NCBI GenBank assembly: GCA_033239005.1
Contig: BSQZ01000015.1
Coordinates: forward strand, 9,064,001-9,128,000
Direction: 5' to 3'
DNA length: 64,000 bases
Source: Lamellibrachia satsuma
Lineage: Eukaryota > Annelida > Polychaeta > Sabellida > Siboglinidae
The notes below the pieces were generated by a model, which saw only the letters and a program-made list of their open reading frames with translations, was not told where the DNA came from and ran no database searches. Positions within the stretch are counted from its first letter, which is position 1, and every line of letters begins with the position of its first letter. Both the position numbers and the translations under genes were made by a program. Positions 10,322 to 21,500 of this stretch are shown here, one piece after another.

Positions 10322-11543
10322 CATGTTATCTAAGAATATTATGACATGTCATATATAGCACCCAGAAAAAATACAAGTAATACTGAGACATAATAAATAT
10401 TATACATAATTATACGCAATGAAGCACGCACGCACAATTAAAACACATATCTGCATAATTGTACGATGTTTGATTTCAATCATAGCAGCGACGCCGCAGT
10501 TTTTGGTGATACTGGACGACGCCTTATCATATGCATCGATTTTACGGTAGCCTCGGCGCTACGCGTAGGCGCCGTGGGAGATGGCGATGTTTTGGTTTAA
10601 TTTTTTTTCGTTTTGACAAAGTAAATGTACTTTTTTTACCACGTGACATGTGTATATGCATAGTAGATATATGAGGAGACGTTTGGATGCTCTAGGTGGT
10701 CGTTTTCATGGTTAGGTCAGAATGTAAAAGATCACCAAAAGTAAGATTTTACTTACGACAAATTATGCACGCCGTTCTCAGAACAATTTCCCGCCAGTAT
10801 TGTGTACTGCCATCTGCCGTACTTATTTCAATTATAAAATACGGCATGCAGTTTTTATACGGTACACTTGGGTGCGTGATGAGTGGACTTAAAATGTCCG
10901 GACAAGTGAAACGAAATAAAACGTGTAATTAATTGTGCGTAATATCTCTTAAATGCACAATGTGGAAGAAGTATTACGGTATACCTGCATTACTATTTGT
11001 TTCAGTTCCAAGTGAGTCTAGACTGCCAACATTTTTTAAATTACACGGACTTCAGGGAATATCATTATCCGACTTAATTCTCCGGACAGACGATTTTTTA
11101 TATGGTTGACATAAAAACGCATGTTTTATTTTTTACTTTTTAAAGTTATTAGCAAAACCATTTAATAAATTGTTACATAAAATGTATACGGATATATCTG
11201 TATAGTTTTTAAAAATGTATTTCGATTTTTATTGTGTTAAAAAATTGCCATTACCAAGGACACAAAATGTACTTATGGAATCGCTCAAATAGATTAGCAC
11301 AATGTTAATTATTAATTGTCTCAATTACATATAGACAACGAGAAATCCACAAATGCAATGGCATAATCCATTTGAGCAAATACTGAGGTAATATTAAGAA
11401 AGGGAAGTTTGTAATATCTGTGGAAGAGGAAAAAAGAGCAGCAGAAATTGGTCTGAACGTCTTTATTAAGATCAGGTGTAACTTCACTGACCCGTGGTCT
11501 AACTAAACATAACCCAAGTTTAGCTTATGTGACCAATGATGAC

Positions 11544-11665
11544 GGGCTGCTAGCCTAACTAAACTGACTGCTGGCCTAACTAAGCTGACTGCTGGCCTAA
11601 CTAAATTGACAACTGGCCTAATTAAATTGACTGCTGGCTTAACTAAACTGACTTCTCGCCTATGT
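11544..11665. repeat. 22-bp tandem repeats in the left arm
   Basis: About five imperfect units of gctggcctaactaaactgac follow one another. The mirror set lies at 48381-48457, and isolated units recur near 13455-13600 and 46080-46130. Clusters like this near transposon ends can be transposase-binding sites; that role is inference. Confidence 0.75.
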
Positions 11666-13485
11666 CACAAAGTGGTTTGGGAGAATGATTCTGGGTTTAT
11701 TTTCTGCCCCTTGTTCATTTATTTATATTAAAAGAATTTACACTAGTAGGGTACACACGGTAGTCTAAGTCATAGTGCTGCCATCTAACGTACGACGGTG
11801 CGTTATATTTACAAAATGCAAGGGTCCCACTTGGTGACTAAGATATAACTAGTTGAGTGAATTTGTACTATTATAAATTTGAGCATTATTCCTTCAGTTA
11901 CGATGGTCAAATTTAGTATGTGTAGAACCGGTTTGACGTGACTGATACGATGGTATCCTTGTGAATCACATTTAGTGAAGGTAAAAGAATATCAATACAT
12001 GAACTAGCCAGTTGTTGTTCAGCAGGCAAGCAAAGTGCGACAAATGATTTCACACCTTTGACAGATGCCAGACAGCTCGGAATATTCGTTTTATTAATAT
12101 AACGCATTAAATTGTAGACGTTGAGTGATATATTTAATATCGTTGTTATCGCATCAATGCAGCGATTCTGATATTTTTTTTTTTAAGAAATAGATGTAAT
12201 TTGAGGGTTTTGGGGGTATGTGAAGATTGTTGGTCGGTTACGTAATGGCACTAATGCGGCGATACTAGAACTGAAGTTTTGTATGGGGTTTAACCTCGAA
12301 GTCCTAGGAACTTGATGTCGCAATCCTAGGGATGGTTTAGGTTGCATTAAGCTCTGCTATTGGTTAGTTAGACTTCCGGCACAATATGGCCGCCGTAGTA
12401 TTTAATGAAATGTGCACGAATTTAGAAGCAGACGATTAATGTGTGCAATGCTGCAACGTTGCTTAATATTCTCTTCTCCGAGACATGGGCTTGAGACGAA
12501 TAATTGATTTATTTTTGCACATGTCTTATGGCTGCAACTGCTACTACAAGAGAAGAGTTATAACCACTCTTCCTCAAATCTTCGAATAACGAATATAATT
12601 CAACATTCTTCTTCGTCGAGGCATCTTATTGTCAACCTGACTTCACTTGACGGAGCTTCTAGTGCCACCGATATTCGTTGCCATTTATACGTTGTCTGGG
12701 CTTGAACCACCCGGGGGTGTGTTCAGCTTCGTTGTATTACTGTTAAAAACAATGCCACGCGTGACATGACTGCATACGTGTGACGCCGTCATGTCCGCTA
12801 CCATCTCGTTTGATTGATCCGCATGACGTCTTCCTGTTCGTCTTCATTCCGTGTGACTGATACGTGTGACGTTGACCCGTACGCTGTCGTCTCTTTCGCC
12901 TGATCCGCGTAACCCCACCACGTTCGCTGCCATTCTTTTTCTTCTGGGTACGAATCAACCCTCTCTTCAAGGCTTATACTTATACTCTTACACTTCCGCT
13001 GACATCACGTTCAACTGCGCCGTGTGACGTACTTTCGCTGCTGCCTCGTCTGGTGGGCAAGCCGACCCAATACGACAGATGAGATCGATGTACCATAGTG
13101 GAACACATCTCGACATATCATCACCGTGATTATATCGGTGTATTCTCCTGTGAATTCGCGGAACTGTCAATCTTCGTTGATCTGTCAAATCGTGATACAA
13201 ACTACGCCCTGATACAGGATCTGCACTGCCACGTGGGTGAGCTAACAATTCTTGTAATCACCTGTGATGTATTACTATACGTTGTTCTGTATTTACTGTA
13301 TTGCTTTTTTTATCTTGTTAAACGGGATTTCAATTGGATTCTCAATTACTATCCACGGTTCTGTTATGTTTATGTTCTACCCTATATTCATGCACCTGAA
13401 CTTTTGTCACGAGCCAGTCACTTTGATTTCCGCCAGTCCTAAAACTAAAATTGTGACAGCCTAGTTAAACTGACTGCTGGCTTTG

Positions 13486-13575
13486 TTAACCCATTAGACC
13501 CCACAACGGCCGCGGCTGTGCAGTCCTGGAACGGCCGCCGCCGGCCGCATACAGGACCCTCTATTAAACCTTCTG
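13486..13575. mobile_element. Deleted piggyBac-like MITE in the left arm
   Basis: It starts ttaacccattagacccc, the same terminus as the full element at 46128-46524. It keeps about 80 bases of GC-rich subterminal DNA (ggccgccgccggccg) and then breaks off. The far TTAA end is missing. Confidence 0.7.
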
Positions 13576-14952
13576 GCTGCTGGCCTTGTTAAACTGGCTG
13601 CTGGCCTAAAAATGCCAACTTCCAACCTATATCTATGTAATACTAATTTCACTTATTTATTTAGTGAAAAATCACAACTAGTATTCCATATTGGAGACAA
13701 TCAATTCAAAAGGATAACTATTGGACTGATAGAAGACAGCAGTTTAATAAAAACAATCACATGTTTCTAAATGTGTTAATAATTTTCTAAATAACGTACT
13801 TTTCAGCTGGATATTTTAGGTATAAATGCAACAACCACATGCTTCCAGCTGATGCATCTACTCTTTTATACAAACTGATATTCACACGTTATTTTATTCC
13901 TCAGGTCAGAACAGATATAAACACATTTTCAGTCAACGATATGGGTCCTCCTTTGTGGAACTTGGAACTCCCTATCATAGGATATTAAACTATCTATCTT
14001 CAAATATAATAATACATTCTATTACATTTTTACTCTGATATTTACTCTTATGTTATCAGGTGTATACTAAATAAAAAATATAACTAAGATGTATAGTAAA
14101 TAAAAACATAACACAAGTACTGAACTTAAAAGCAATGTAACAGAAGTCATACGATGACATGTTGCGCCTATATCTATATGAGCGAAGAAATTGAAGTTGT
14201 ATAAAAATTAGGAGTGAATCATTTTCTTTCCTAAAATAATTTCTATCCCATGTAACGTTATAGTATGGGGTTAAAAGTGTACCAAGGTGATAAGTAGAAG
14301 ATAACTTACTGCCTTGTTTTTATTATATAGGATGATGAAATAGACCATTCACATTTTTGTGTCGCGTCTGTCCATATCGTTGACTATAACTCAATATCTC
14401 CTGCAAAAGTTTCCATAATGATAATTCTTTCTTTTACTTGTAGAGGTGTATTATGGTGGTAGTGATAAGACAAAAATAGAAATGTTAGGTTTTCCATCAA
14501 AACTATTGACTAATAGTGGTGAAAGTGCAAAATTGTGTCCATTTTTTAAAATCCAGTTGGAAAAGTTCCACCTGCAATAATTTTTTGCACAGAGAAATAA
14601 ATTGTCTTGTTATGTTCTACACCACACGCCTAACTCAGCATACCTCTCATGGGGCACTGATTTTCATAGATTCCTTTCTACAGGACAAAAACCATGTGAC
14701 AGATGCGACATTAATTGTGACAGACGCGACATAAACAACAAGGTAAATCAAATGAATGTTTATTTTCAAACTGTCTCTATACTTGGTTGGGTTGGCTTAC
14801 ATGATTAAAACATTTTGTTCACAAAATATTATAAAGAAGATTACTTTAATTAACATAGTTTACAATATATTATATCAACATAATATACGTATATTAATCA
14901 TATAGATAATCACAAGAAAACATAACACCAATATAAATTAATATAACAACGT

Positions 14953-15488
14953 TTAATTATAAATATAATGCAAGAAAAAGAAAATCGAGCACACACTGTC
15001 ACTGCAAATCTCCAACACTGAGGACGTCACCATGTTACAAGTGTCGCGCCAAGTGTCCACCTCCACTACTCTGATCTCTGCGACAGTGTCCACCCGTTTA
15101 ACTAAACCAGTGAATCCGGGATGCTGTTCCTTCACCGTACAGATCTTGAAGGCTTCCTCGTACGAAAGCGTTCTTAACTGTCGGGAGACAGTGCTTCACT
15201 TGCGTCAACACGGTCCGCATATGGGCGATAATCGCCGACTTCGCGTGATCGTTCGCAGTGACGCTCGCAGTGACGCTCGCAGTGACGAAGTCCATCTGTC
15301 TCTGGTGCTTCGGCAGTAACGTCGATCTCCGGTGGTCGGCAGATATCTCGTTTTGCCAAGTGTTCCTGGGCTTGGCGCAGTCCTTCGTGCACGCAAACTT
15401 TGCGAAAGACGTGGCTTTTGCTATCGTGAATAAGCCACGCAAAACGTACGAACCAGTCCGCCTTTTTTTCGTTTCTTTCCGCGGTCAT
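14953..15488 (-). pseudogene. TTF/DUF4371-type (hAT-like) zinc-finger ORF fragment, copy in R1
   Basis: The minus strand starts MTAERNEKKADWFVRFAWLI at 15488. Relative to its sisters it lacks about 30 bases encoding NVFVTGKDC, which shifts the frame. The rest is read as CAKPRNTWQNEISADHRR, KHQRQMDFVTASV and KSAIIAHMRTVLTQ. It carries three instead of two copies of the 12-base tgacgctcgcag word. I know this layout (W-x-x-R-F-x-W-L, paired cysteines, NVFVTG, H-x-x-S-x-x-H) from TTF-type fingers at the start of ZMYM/DUF4371 hAT-like transposase relatives. Only the N-terminal part is present. Confidence 0.6.
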
Positions 15489-15861
15489 CGCCCGCCCGAA
15501 TTACATTTACGAATCATTTTAACCGATAACAAATTGAAAAATTGCGAGGAAGTGAGCGCCCACATTTTACAGGTTATGTTATTTTAGAAATTTTGTAGCT
15601 GCCTACCAGGACGCAAACTTGCGCCGAGAGCAATTAAATCATTGGCTTATCGCCGGGCAATTAGATTGGGGGCGCGAAAACAATTCCACGGGTGGTGAGC
15701 AGCTGATTCACGGGTTCACCGCTGCTTACACGACAATGCCCGTTAACGTGGCCGCAAAAGCGTTTCGCCAAATTGGCGAAGAGTTTTTACCTTTCGCCAA
15801 ATGGGAAATCGTTTCGCCTATGGCGCAATTGGTGATCGGCAGCGCTAGCCTAGTAGATGTC

Positions 15862-16879
15862 ATTCAAAGCAGCTATCTTCCTTTCAACATTTGTGCTCGG
15901 GACAGGTGCATTGAATACAATCACTGGACCTTGGGATCCTCACATTTGGCGGACGGAATTTTGTAACTTGTAAGGGAAGGCTGGATTTTCATCTCATAAG
16001 ATTTTGTATGCATATTCAACTGTCATGCTCAGAAGATACTTATCCTTGTGCTGTTTGAAAGCAGCTGACACTGTTTTCTCTGGTACAGCTCTGCTTATGT
16101 CTTCTCTGAAGAAGAATTCCTGGATTTTATTAATTCGTAGTGGGGAAACCCTGCCTTTTCTAAATTTTGCAGTCCCTGTTCACTTTGCCTCTACAAACAG
16201 CCAGTGTCTTAGCCATTTTTTTTATAGATATTCTTGTATTTTGTTTTGATCCTGGGGGTATGAATTGCTGATATTTTTCTGCCAACATCCCTGTCCATGA
16301 CCATCCCTTTAAAGTACGTTTGGTTTGTGCACTTCTTTTAACCTATCCCACGTTTCTTGTATGCTTTTCTGTAGGTAGGTGTAGCAGAGTGTATTTTAGA
16401 CTGAATTGCTTCTGGTCTGTGTGCTCTGTGTTGTGGCATCCTTTCCGGTAGTTTTCTATAGTAGTAATATCTGAGCTGCCTGCTGGTGACATTCTGTGCT
16501 TGGGGACCTTCCTTTTCTTAAGCTGCGTCTTCTGACATTATCCCATCATCATCAACAGTGTCTTCTTCTGCCATGCTTTGCTTTACCATCCTTTGTTTTC
16601 TACTGTCGGCCTTCTTCTGCTTCTCATATTCTCTTCTTTCAGCAGGCATCATGAGTTTCACGTGTTTCTTTGCTCTTATCGATCTGAATGTCCTTTCCAC
16701 CCTTTTAGCTTTAATATTTCTAAACTTTTGCTGCCTCTCTCAACTCTTTGATGTTTCCACTTTTCCCTCTCCGTCATAGTTAGCCGCTTAGCATCCCGGT
16801 TCTTTCGATGCTGTGTGGCATCCTTCTTTCGAATTTCTGAATTCTTTTAACTTCTCTCTGCTGGATCAGAATTATCCAT
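15862..16879 (-). pseudogene. Transposon-type ORF pseudogene, copy in R1
   Basis: This is a minus-strand copy of the gene read on the plus strand at 43750-44850. From the start codon at 16879 it shows a basic N-terminal part (60 codons at 16700-16518 include RSIRAKKHVKLMMPAERREY) and an acidic stretch EEDTVDDDG. Beyond that are many frameshifts and stops before the conserved FFFREDISRA and AFKQHK region. The last part, matching FKKFHPPNVR in the right-arm copy, is interrupted by an unrelated insertion. No expression is expected. Confidence 0.55.
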
Positions 16880-16984
16880 TTTGCTGTAAAAAAATAAGTA
16901 ATTTCAGAACAATGGCCAACATGGACAGTGTAACACATTTTTTTGTGTTTTGTTCATATCAGCTCAACCATAATATCGTATCCT

Positions 16985-17160
16985 CATTTTTTATATGACA
17001 AACTTCTTATCACTAGCCATTTCTAGGCTAGTGCTGGGCCTAAAATCTGTTTAGCCAATTTGGCTAAAGGTTAAAATCTGTTGAGCCAATTTGGCTAAAG
17101 GTTAACATTTTCTTTAGCCAAATGAGATTTTGTTTAGCCATTTTTTTTAGCAGACACTAA
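16985..17160. repeat. 31-bp repeats with ttagccaatttggctaa
   Basis: Units of aaaatctgtttagccaattt followed by ggctaaagg repeat with a 31-base period and then decay into ctttagccaaatgag. Each unit contains the palindrome ttagccaatttggctaa. The same array recurs near 19771-19890, 26931-27070 and, inverted, 30160-30300. Confidence 0.8.
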
Positions 17161-17929
17161 GATGACAAAACGTCAAAATGCAAAACATTACATAAAATAA
17201 TGTGTTAAGGCCTAGTAAAAAAAGAAACTAGTTTCTTGTCTCCACCTCCTTTTTTATTTACTATTCAAATAGATTATTTTAAAAAGTTTTGTTGGTTCTG
17301 TGAAGAAATCTTTGTCAAAAATTTGCTGTACGAAGTACTGTTATACTCTTTCAGTTCACGCATTATTCATCATACAAGGTGTAGGGATGTATATGCATTC
17401 TACACAGTCTAAAATAAGATTCGAATGATGATATATTGCATTAAATACTCTTGGCAGACTCATTTACATAGTCCCAGTTTCAATCAGTAAGCCAGTCAGA
17501 TGTATGCCTGTGATACATACTAATGGAACCATGGCCAAACCTACACATGACATTCATAAATACATTCAACAAACGCAATGTTTGCTTGTTTCTTACTAGT
17601 CAATTTAAGTAGTGTTCCGGTATATGCCCTATTACATTTACATAAATGTTTCTATTCATCTGCCATTTCTACTAAAAGGTAATGTATTTGATAATGGAAT
17701 GGCAGGCTAAAATTGTAATATACATCATTGGCATATTCCATCGAAAAAACTACAGCTTATCAACCACAGTGAGCTTCTAAGACATGGCGGCCATCTTCAA
17801 TACTAATACCAAAACATTCATAAATAGTAAATAATAAGGGCCTCCCTCTAAGGCTCTAACTTAAAAAAGCCCGGAGGAGAAACTAGTTTCTTTTTTACTA
17901 GGCCTAGTATACAATATATCAATGTCCGC

Positions 17930-18216
17930 ATATGGGCGATAATCCCCGACTTCGCGTGATCGTTCGCAGTGACGCTCGCAGTGACGAAGTCCATCTGTCT
18001 CTGGTGCTTCGGCAGTAACGTCGATCTCCGGTGGTCGGCAGATATCTCGTTTTGCCAAATGTTCCTGGGCTTGGCGCAGTCCTTCCCGGTGACAAACACG
18101 TTCTTTGCTTTCGCGTGCACGCAAACTTTGCGAAAGACGTGGCTTTTGGTATTGTGAATAAGCCACGCAAAACGTACGAACCAGTCCGCCTTTTTTTCTT
18201 TTCTTTCCGCGGTCAT
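17930..18216 (-). pseudogene. TTF/hAT-like ORF fragment, copy in R2
   Basis: From the start codon at 18216 the minus strand reads MTAERKEKKADWFVRFAWLI, then KNVFVTGKDCAKPRN and KHQRQMDFVTASV. It then runs into the unit junction after AKSGIIAHMRT. The finger region missing in R1 is present here. No other domain of a transposase follows. Confidence 0.6.
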
Positions 18217-18591
18217 CGCCCGCCCGAATTACATTTACGAATCATTTTAACCGATAACAAATTGAAAAATTGCGGGAAGTGAGCGCCCACATTTTACAGG
18301 TTATACTATTATTTTAGAAATTTTGTAGCTGCCTACCAGGACGCAAACTTGCGCCGAGAGCAATTAAATCATTGGCTTATCGCCGGGCAATTAGATTGGG
18401 GGCGCGAAAACAATTCCACGGGTGGCGAGCAGCTGATTCACGGGTTCACCGCTGCTTACACGACAATGCCCGTTAACGTGGCCGCAAAAGCGTTTCGCCA
18501 AATTGGCGAAGAGTTTTTACCTTTCGCCAAATGGGAAATCGTTTCGCCTATGGCGCAATTGGTGATCGGCAGCGCTAGCCTAGTAGATGTC

Positions 18592-19609
18592 ATTCAAAGC
18601 AGCTATCTTCCTTTCAACATTTGTGCTCGGGACAGGTGCATTGAATACAATCACTGGACCTTGGGATCCTCACATTTGGCGGACGGAATTTTGTAACTTG
18701 TAAGGGAAGGCTGGATTTTCATCTCATAAGATTTTGTATGCATATTCAACTGTCATGCTCAGAAGATACTTATCCTTGTGCTGTTTGAAAGCAGCTGACA
18801 CTGTTTTCTCTGGTACAGCTCTGCTTATGTCTTCTCTGAAGAAGAATTCCTGGATTTTATTAATCCGTAGTGGGGAAACCCTGCCTTTTCTAAATTTTGC
18901 AGTCCCTGTTCACTTTGCCTCTACAAACAGCCAGTGTCTTAGCCATTTTTTTTATAGATATTCTTGTATTTTGTTTTGATCCTGGGGGTATGAATTGCTG
19001 ATATTTTTCTGCCAACATCCCTGTCCATGACCATCCCTTTAAAGTACGTTTGGTTTGTGCACTTCTTTTAACCTATCCCACGTTTCTTGTATGCTTTTCT
19101 GTAGGTAGGTGTAGCAGAGTGTATTTTAGACTGAATTGCTTCTGGTCTGTGTGCTCTGTGTTGTGGCATCCTTTCCGGTAGTTTTCTATAGTAGTAATAT
19201 CTGAGCTGCCTGCTGGTGACATTCTGTGCTTGGGGACCTTCCTTTTCTTAAGCTGCGTCTTCTGACATTATCCCATCATCATCAACAGTGTCTTCTTCTG
19301 CCATGCTTTGCTTTACCATCCTTTGTTTTCTACTGTCGGCCTTCTTCTGCTTCTCATATTCTCTTCTTTCAGCAGGCATCATGAGTTTCACGTGTTTCTT
19401 TGCTCTTATCGATCTGAATGTCCTTTCCACCCTTTTAGCTTTAATATTTCTAAACTTTTGCTGCCTCTCTCAACTCTTTGATGTTTCCACTTTTCCCTCT
19501 CCGTCATAGTTAGCCGCTTAGCATCCCGGTTCTTTCGATGCTGTGTGGCATCCTTCTTTCGAATTTCTGAATTCTTTTAACTTCTCTCTGCTGGATCAGA
19601 ATTATCCAT
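18592..19609 (-). pseudogene. Transposon-type ORF pseudogene, copy in R2
   Basis: Essentially the same sequence as 15862-16879, with the same frame breaks. The shared breaks show that R2 was copied from an already dead gene, or the reverse. Confidence 0.55.
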
Positions 19610-20801
19610 TTTGCTGTAAAAAAATAAGTAATTTCAGAACAATGGCCAACATGGACAGTGTAACACATTTTTTTGTGTTTTGTTCATATCAGCTCAACCA
19701 TAATATCGTATCCTCATTTTTTATATGACAAACTTCTTATCACTAGCCATTTCTAGGCTAGTGCTGGGCCTAAAATCTGTTTAGCCAATTTGGCTAAAGG
19801 TTAAAATCTGTTGAGCCAATTTGGCTAAAGGTTAACATTTTCTTTAGCCAAATGAGATTTTGTTTAGCCATTTTTTTTAGCAGACACTAAGATGACAAAA
19901 CGTCAAAATGCAAAACATTACATAAAATAATGTGTTAAGGCCTAGTAAAAAAAGAAACTAGTTTCTTGTCTCCACCTCCTTTTTTATTTACTATTCAAAT
20001 AGATTATTTTTAAAAGTTTTGTTGGTTCTGTGAAGAAATCTTTGTCAAAAATTTGCTGTACGAAGTACTGTTATACTCTTTCAGTTCACGCATTATTCAT
20101 CATACAAGGTGTAGGGATGTATATGCATTCTACACAGTCTAAAATAAGATTCGAATGATGATATATTGCATTAAATACTCTTGGCAGACTCATTTACACA
20201 GTCCCAGTTTCAATCAGTAAGCCAGTCAGGTGTATGCCTGCGATACATACTAATGAAACCATGGCCAAACCTACACATGACATTCATAAATACATTCAAC
20301 AAACGCAATGTTTGCTTGTTTCTTACTAGTCAATTTAAGTAGTGTTCCGGTATATGCCCTATTACATTTACATAAATGTTTCTATTCATCTGCCATTTCT
20401 ACTAAAAGGTAATGTATTTGATAATGGAATGGCAAGCTAAAATAGTAATATACATCATTGGCATATTCCATCGAAAAAGCTACAGCTTATCAACCACAGT
20501 GAGTTTCTAAGACATGGCGGCCATCTTCGATACTAATACCAAAACATTCATAAATAGTAAATAATAAGGGCCTCCCTCTAAGGCTCTAACTTAAAAAAGC
20601 CCGGAGGAGAAATTAGTTTCTTTTTTACTAGGCCTAGTATACAATATATTATATCAATATAATATACGTATATTAAACATACAGATAGTCACAAGAAAAC
20701 ATAACACCAATATAAATTAATATAACCACGTTTAATTATAAATATAATACAAGAAAATCAAGCACAAACTGCAAATCTCTAACACTGAGAACGTCACCAT
20801 G

Positions 20802-21272
20802 TTACAAGTGTCGCCCTAAGACTAAGTGTCCACCACCACTACTCTGGTCTCTGCGACAGTGTCCACCCGTTTCACTAAACCAGTGAATCCGGGACGCTGC
20901 TCCTTCACCGTACAGATCTTGAAGGCTTCCTCGTACGAAAGCGTTCTTAACTGTCGGGAGACAGTGCTTCGCTTGCGTCAACACGGTCCGCATATGGGCG
21001 ATAATCCCCGACTTCGCGTGATCGTTCGCATTGACGCTCGCAGTGACGAAGTCCATCTGTCTCTGGTGCTTCGGCAGTAACGTCGATCTCCGGTGGTCGG
21101 CAGATATCTCGTTTTGCCAAGTTTTCCTGGGCTTGGCGCAGTCCTTCCCGGTGACAAACACGTTCTTTACTTTCGCGTGCACGCAACGTTTGCGAAAGAC
21201 GTGGCTTTTGCTATCGTGAATAAGCGACGCAAAACGTACGAACCAGTCCGCCTTTTTTCTTTCCGCGGTCAT
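20802..21272 (-). pseudogene. TTF/DUF4371-type (hAT-like) ORF, best preserved copy (156 codons)
   Basis: This is the longest uninterrupted version of the zinc-finger ORF. In order: ADWFVRFASLIHDSKSHVF (a W-x-R-F-x-x-L-x start), VCVHAKVKNVFVTGKDC with cysteines spaced for a finger, KTWQNEISADHRRSTLL (the distal His pair), KHQRQMDFVTASV, IIAHMRTVLTQAKHCLP, SLQDLYGEGAASRIHWF, and a C-terminal GGHCRRDQSSGGGHL. The H-E-(I/T)-S-x-x-H pattern and the helix after it match my memory of hAT-like DUF4371 proteins, which run to 600 or more residues, so this is only the N-terminal quarter. It could be a truncated repressor-like ORF or a plain relic. Confidence 0.6.
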
Positions 21273-21500
21273 CGCCCGCCCGAATTACATTTACGAATCA
21301 TTTTAACCGATAACAAATTGAAAAAATGCGAGGAAGTGAGCGCGCACATTTTACAGGTTATAATATTATTTTAGAAATTTTGTAGCTGCCTACCAGGACG
21401 CAAACTTGCGCCGAGAGCAATTAAATCATTGGCTTATCGCCGGGCAATTAGATTAGGGGGCACGAAAACAATTCCACGGGTGGCGAGCAGCTATGATTCA

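Larger units (their letters stand above)
10326..14859 (+). repeat. Left outer arm of the giant inverted repeat
   Basis: This stretch is the reverse complement of 44874-49556 with point differences and small indels. Anchors seen by eye include ttatctaagaatat at the outer end, attatacataattayacgca, the 22-bp subterminal repeats, gcacaatgttaattattaat, the tnacgtgtgacgcc-rich segment at 12.77-13.05 kb, and ttaattaacatagt at the inner break. About 140 bases at 10550-10695 are present only here. A GC-rich tract (12740-13090) can be read as the minus frame MKRGLIRTQKKKNGSERG, but the right copy disagrees in frame, so I do not call it a gene. Confidence 0.9.
14866..17904 (-). repeat. Amplified unit R1 (fullest copy, about 3.0 kb)
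   Basis: This is the first of a family of units that interrupt or follow the left arm. It contains, left to right, an AT-rich lead, a TTF/hAT-like ORF fragment on the minus strand (about 14953-15488), a GC-richer block with gtagctgcctaccaggacg, the transposon ORF pseudogene (15862-16879, minus), the ttagccaatttggctaaagg repeats, and a tail ending actaggcctagtatacaata. R2 starts at once after it, with a shortened 5' end. Confidence 0.8.
17905..20640 (-). repeat. Amplified unit R2, nearly identical to R1
   Basis: The offset between matching bases of R1 and R2 is 2711 at the zinc-finger part and 2730 in the rest. Differences are rare: for example taattcgtag at 16130 becomes taatccgtag at 18860. 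Frames of 115, 81, 73, 61 and 60 codons have the same predicted product in both. R2 lacks the first 300-odd bases of R1. It ends at actaggcctagtatacaata, where R3 begins. Confidence 0.85.

Noticed and set aside
12743..13250. Possible conserved gene in the arm (MKRGLI... frame)
   Set aside because: The two arms keep the DNA but not a common reading frame; indels between the arms are not multiples of three.
15619..15966. 115-codon plus-strand frame repeated identically at 18349 and 28290
   Set aside because: The exact repetition comes from the recent duplication of the whole unit, not from selection on the protein. The product matches no family I know and overlaps the end of the minus-strand pseudogene.
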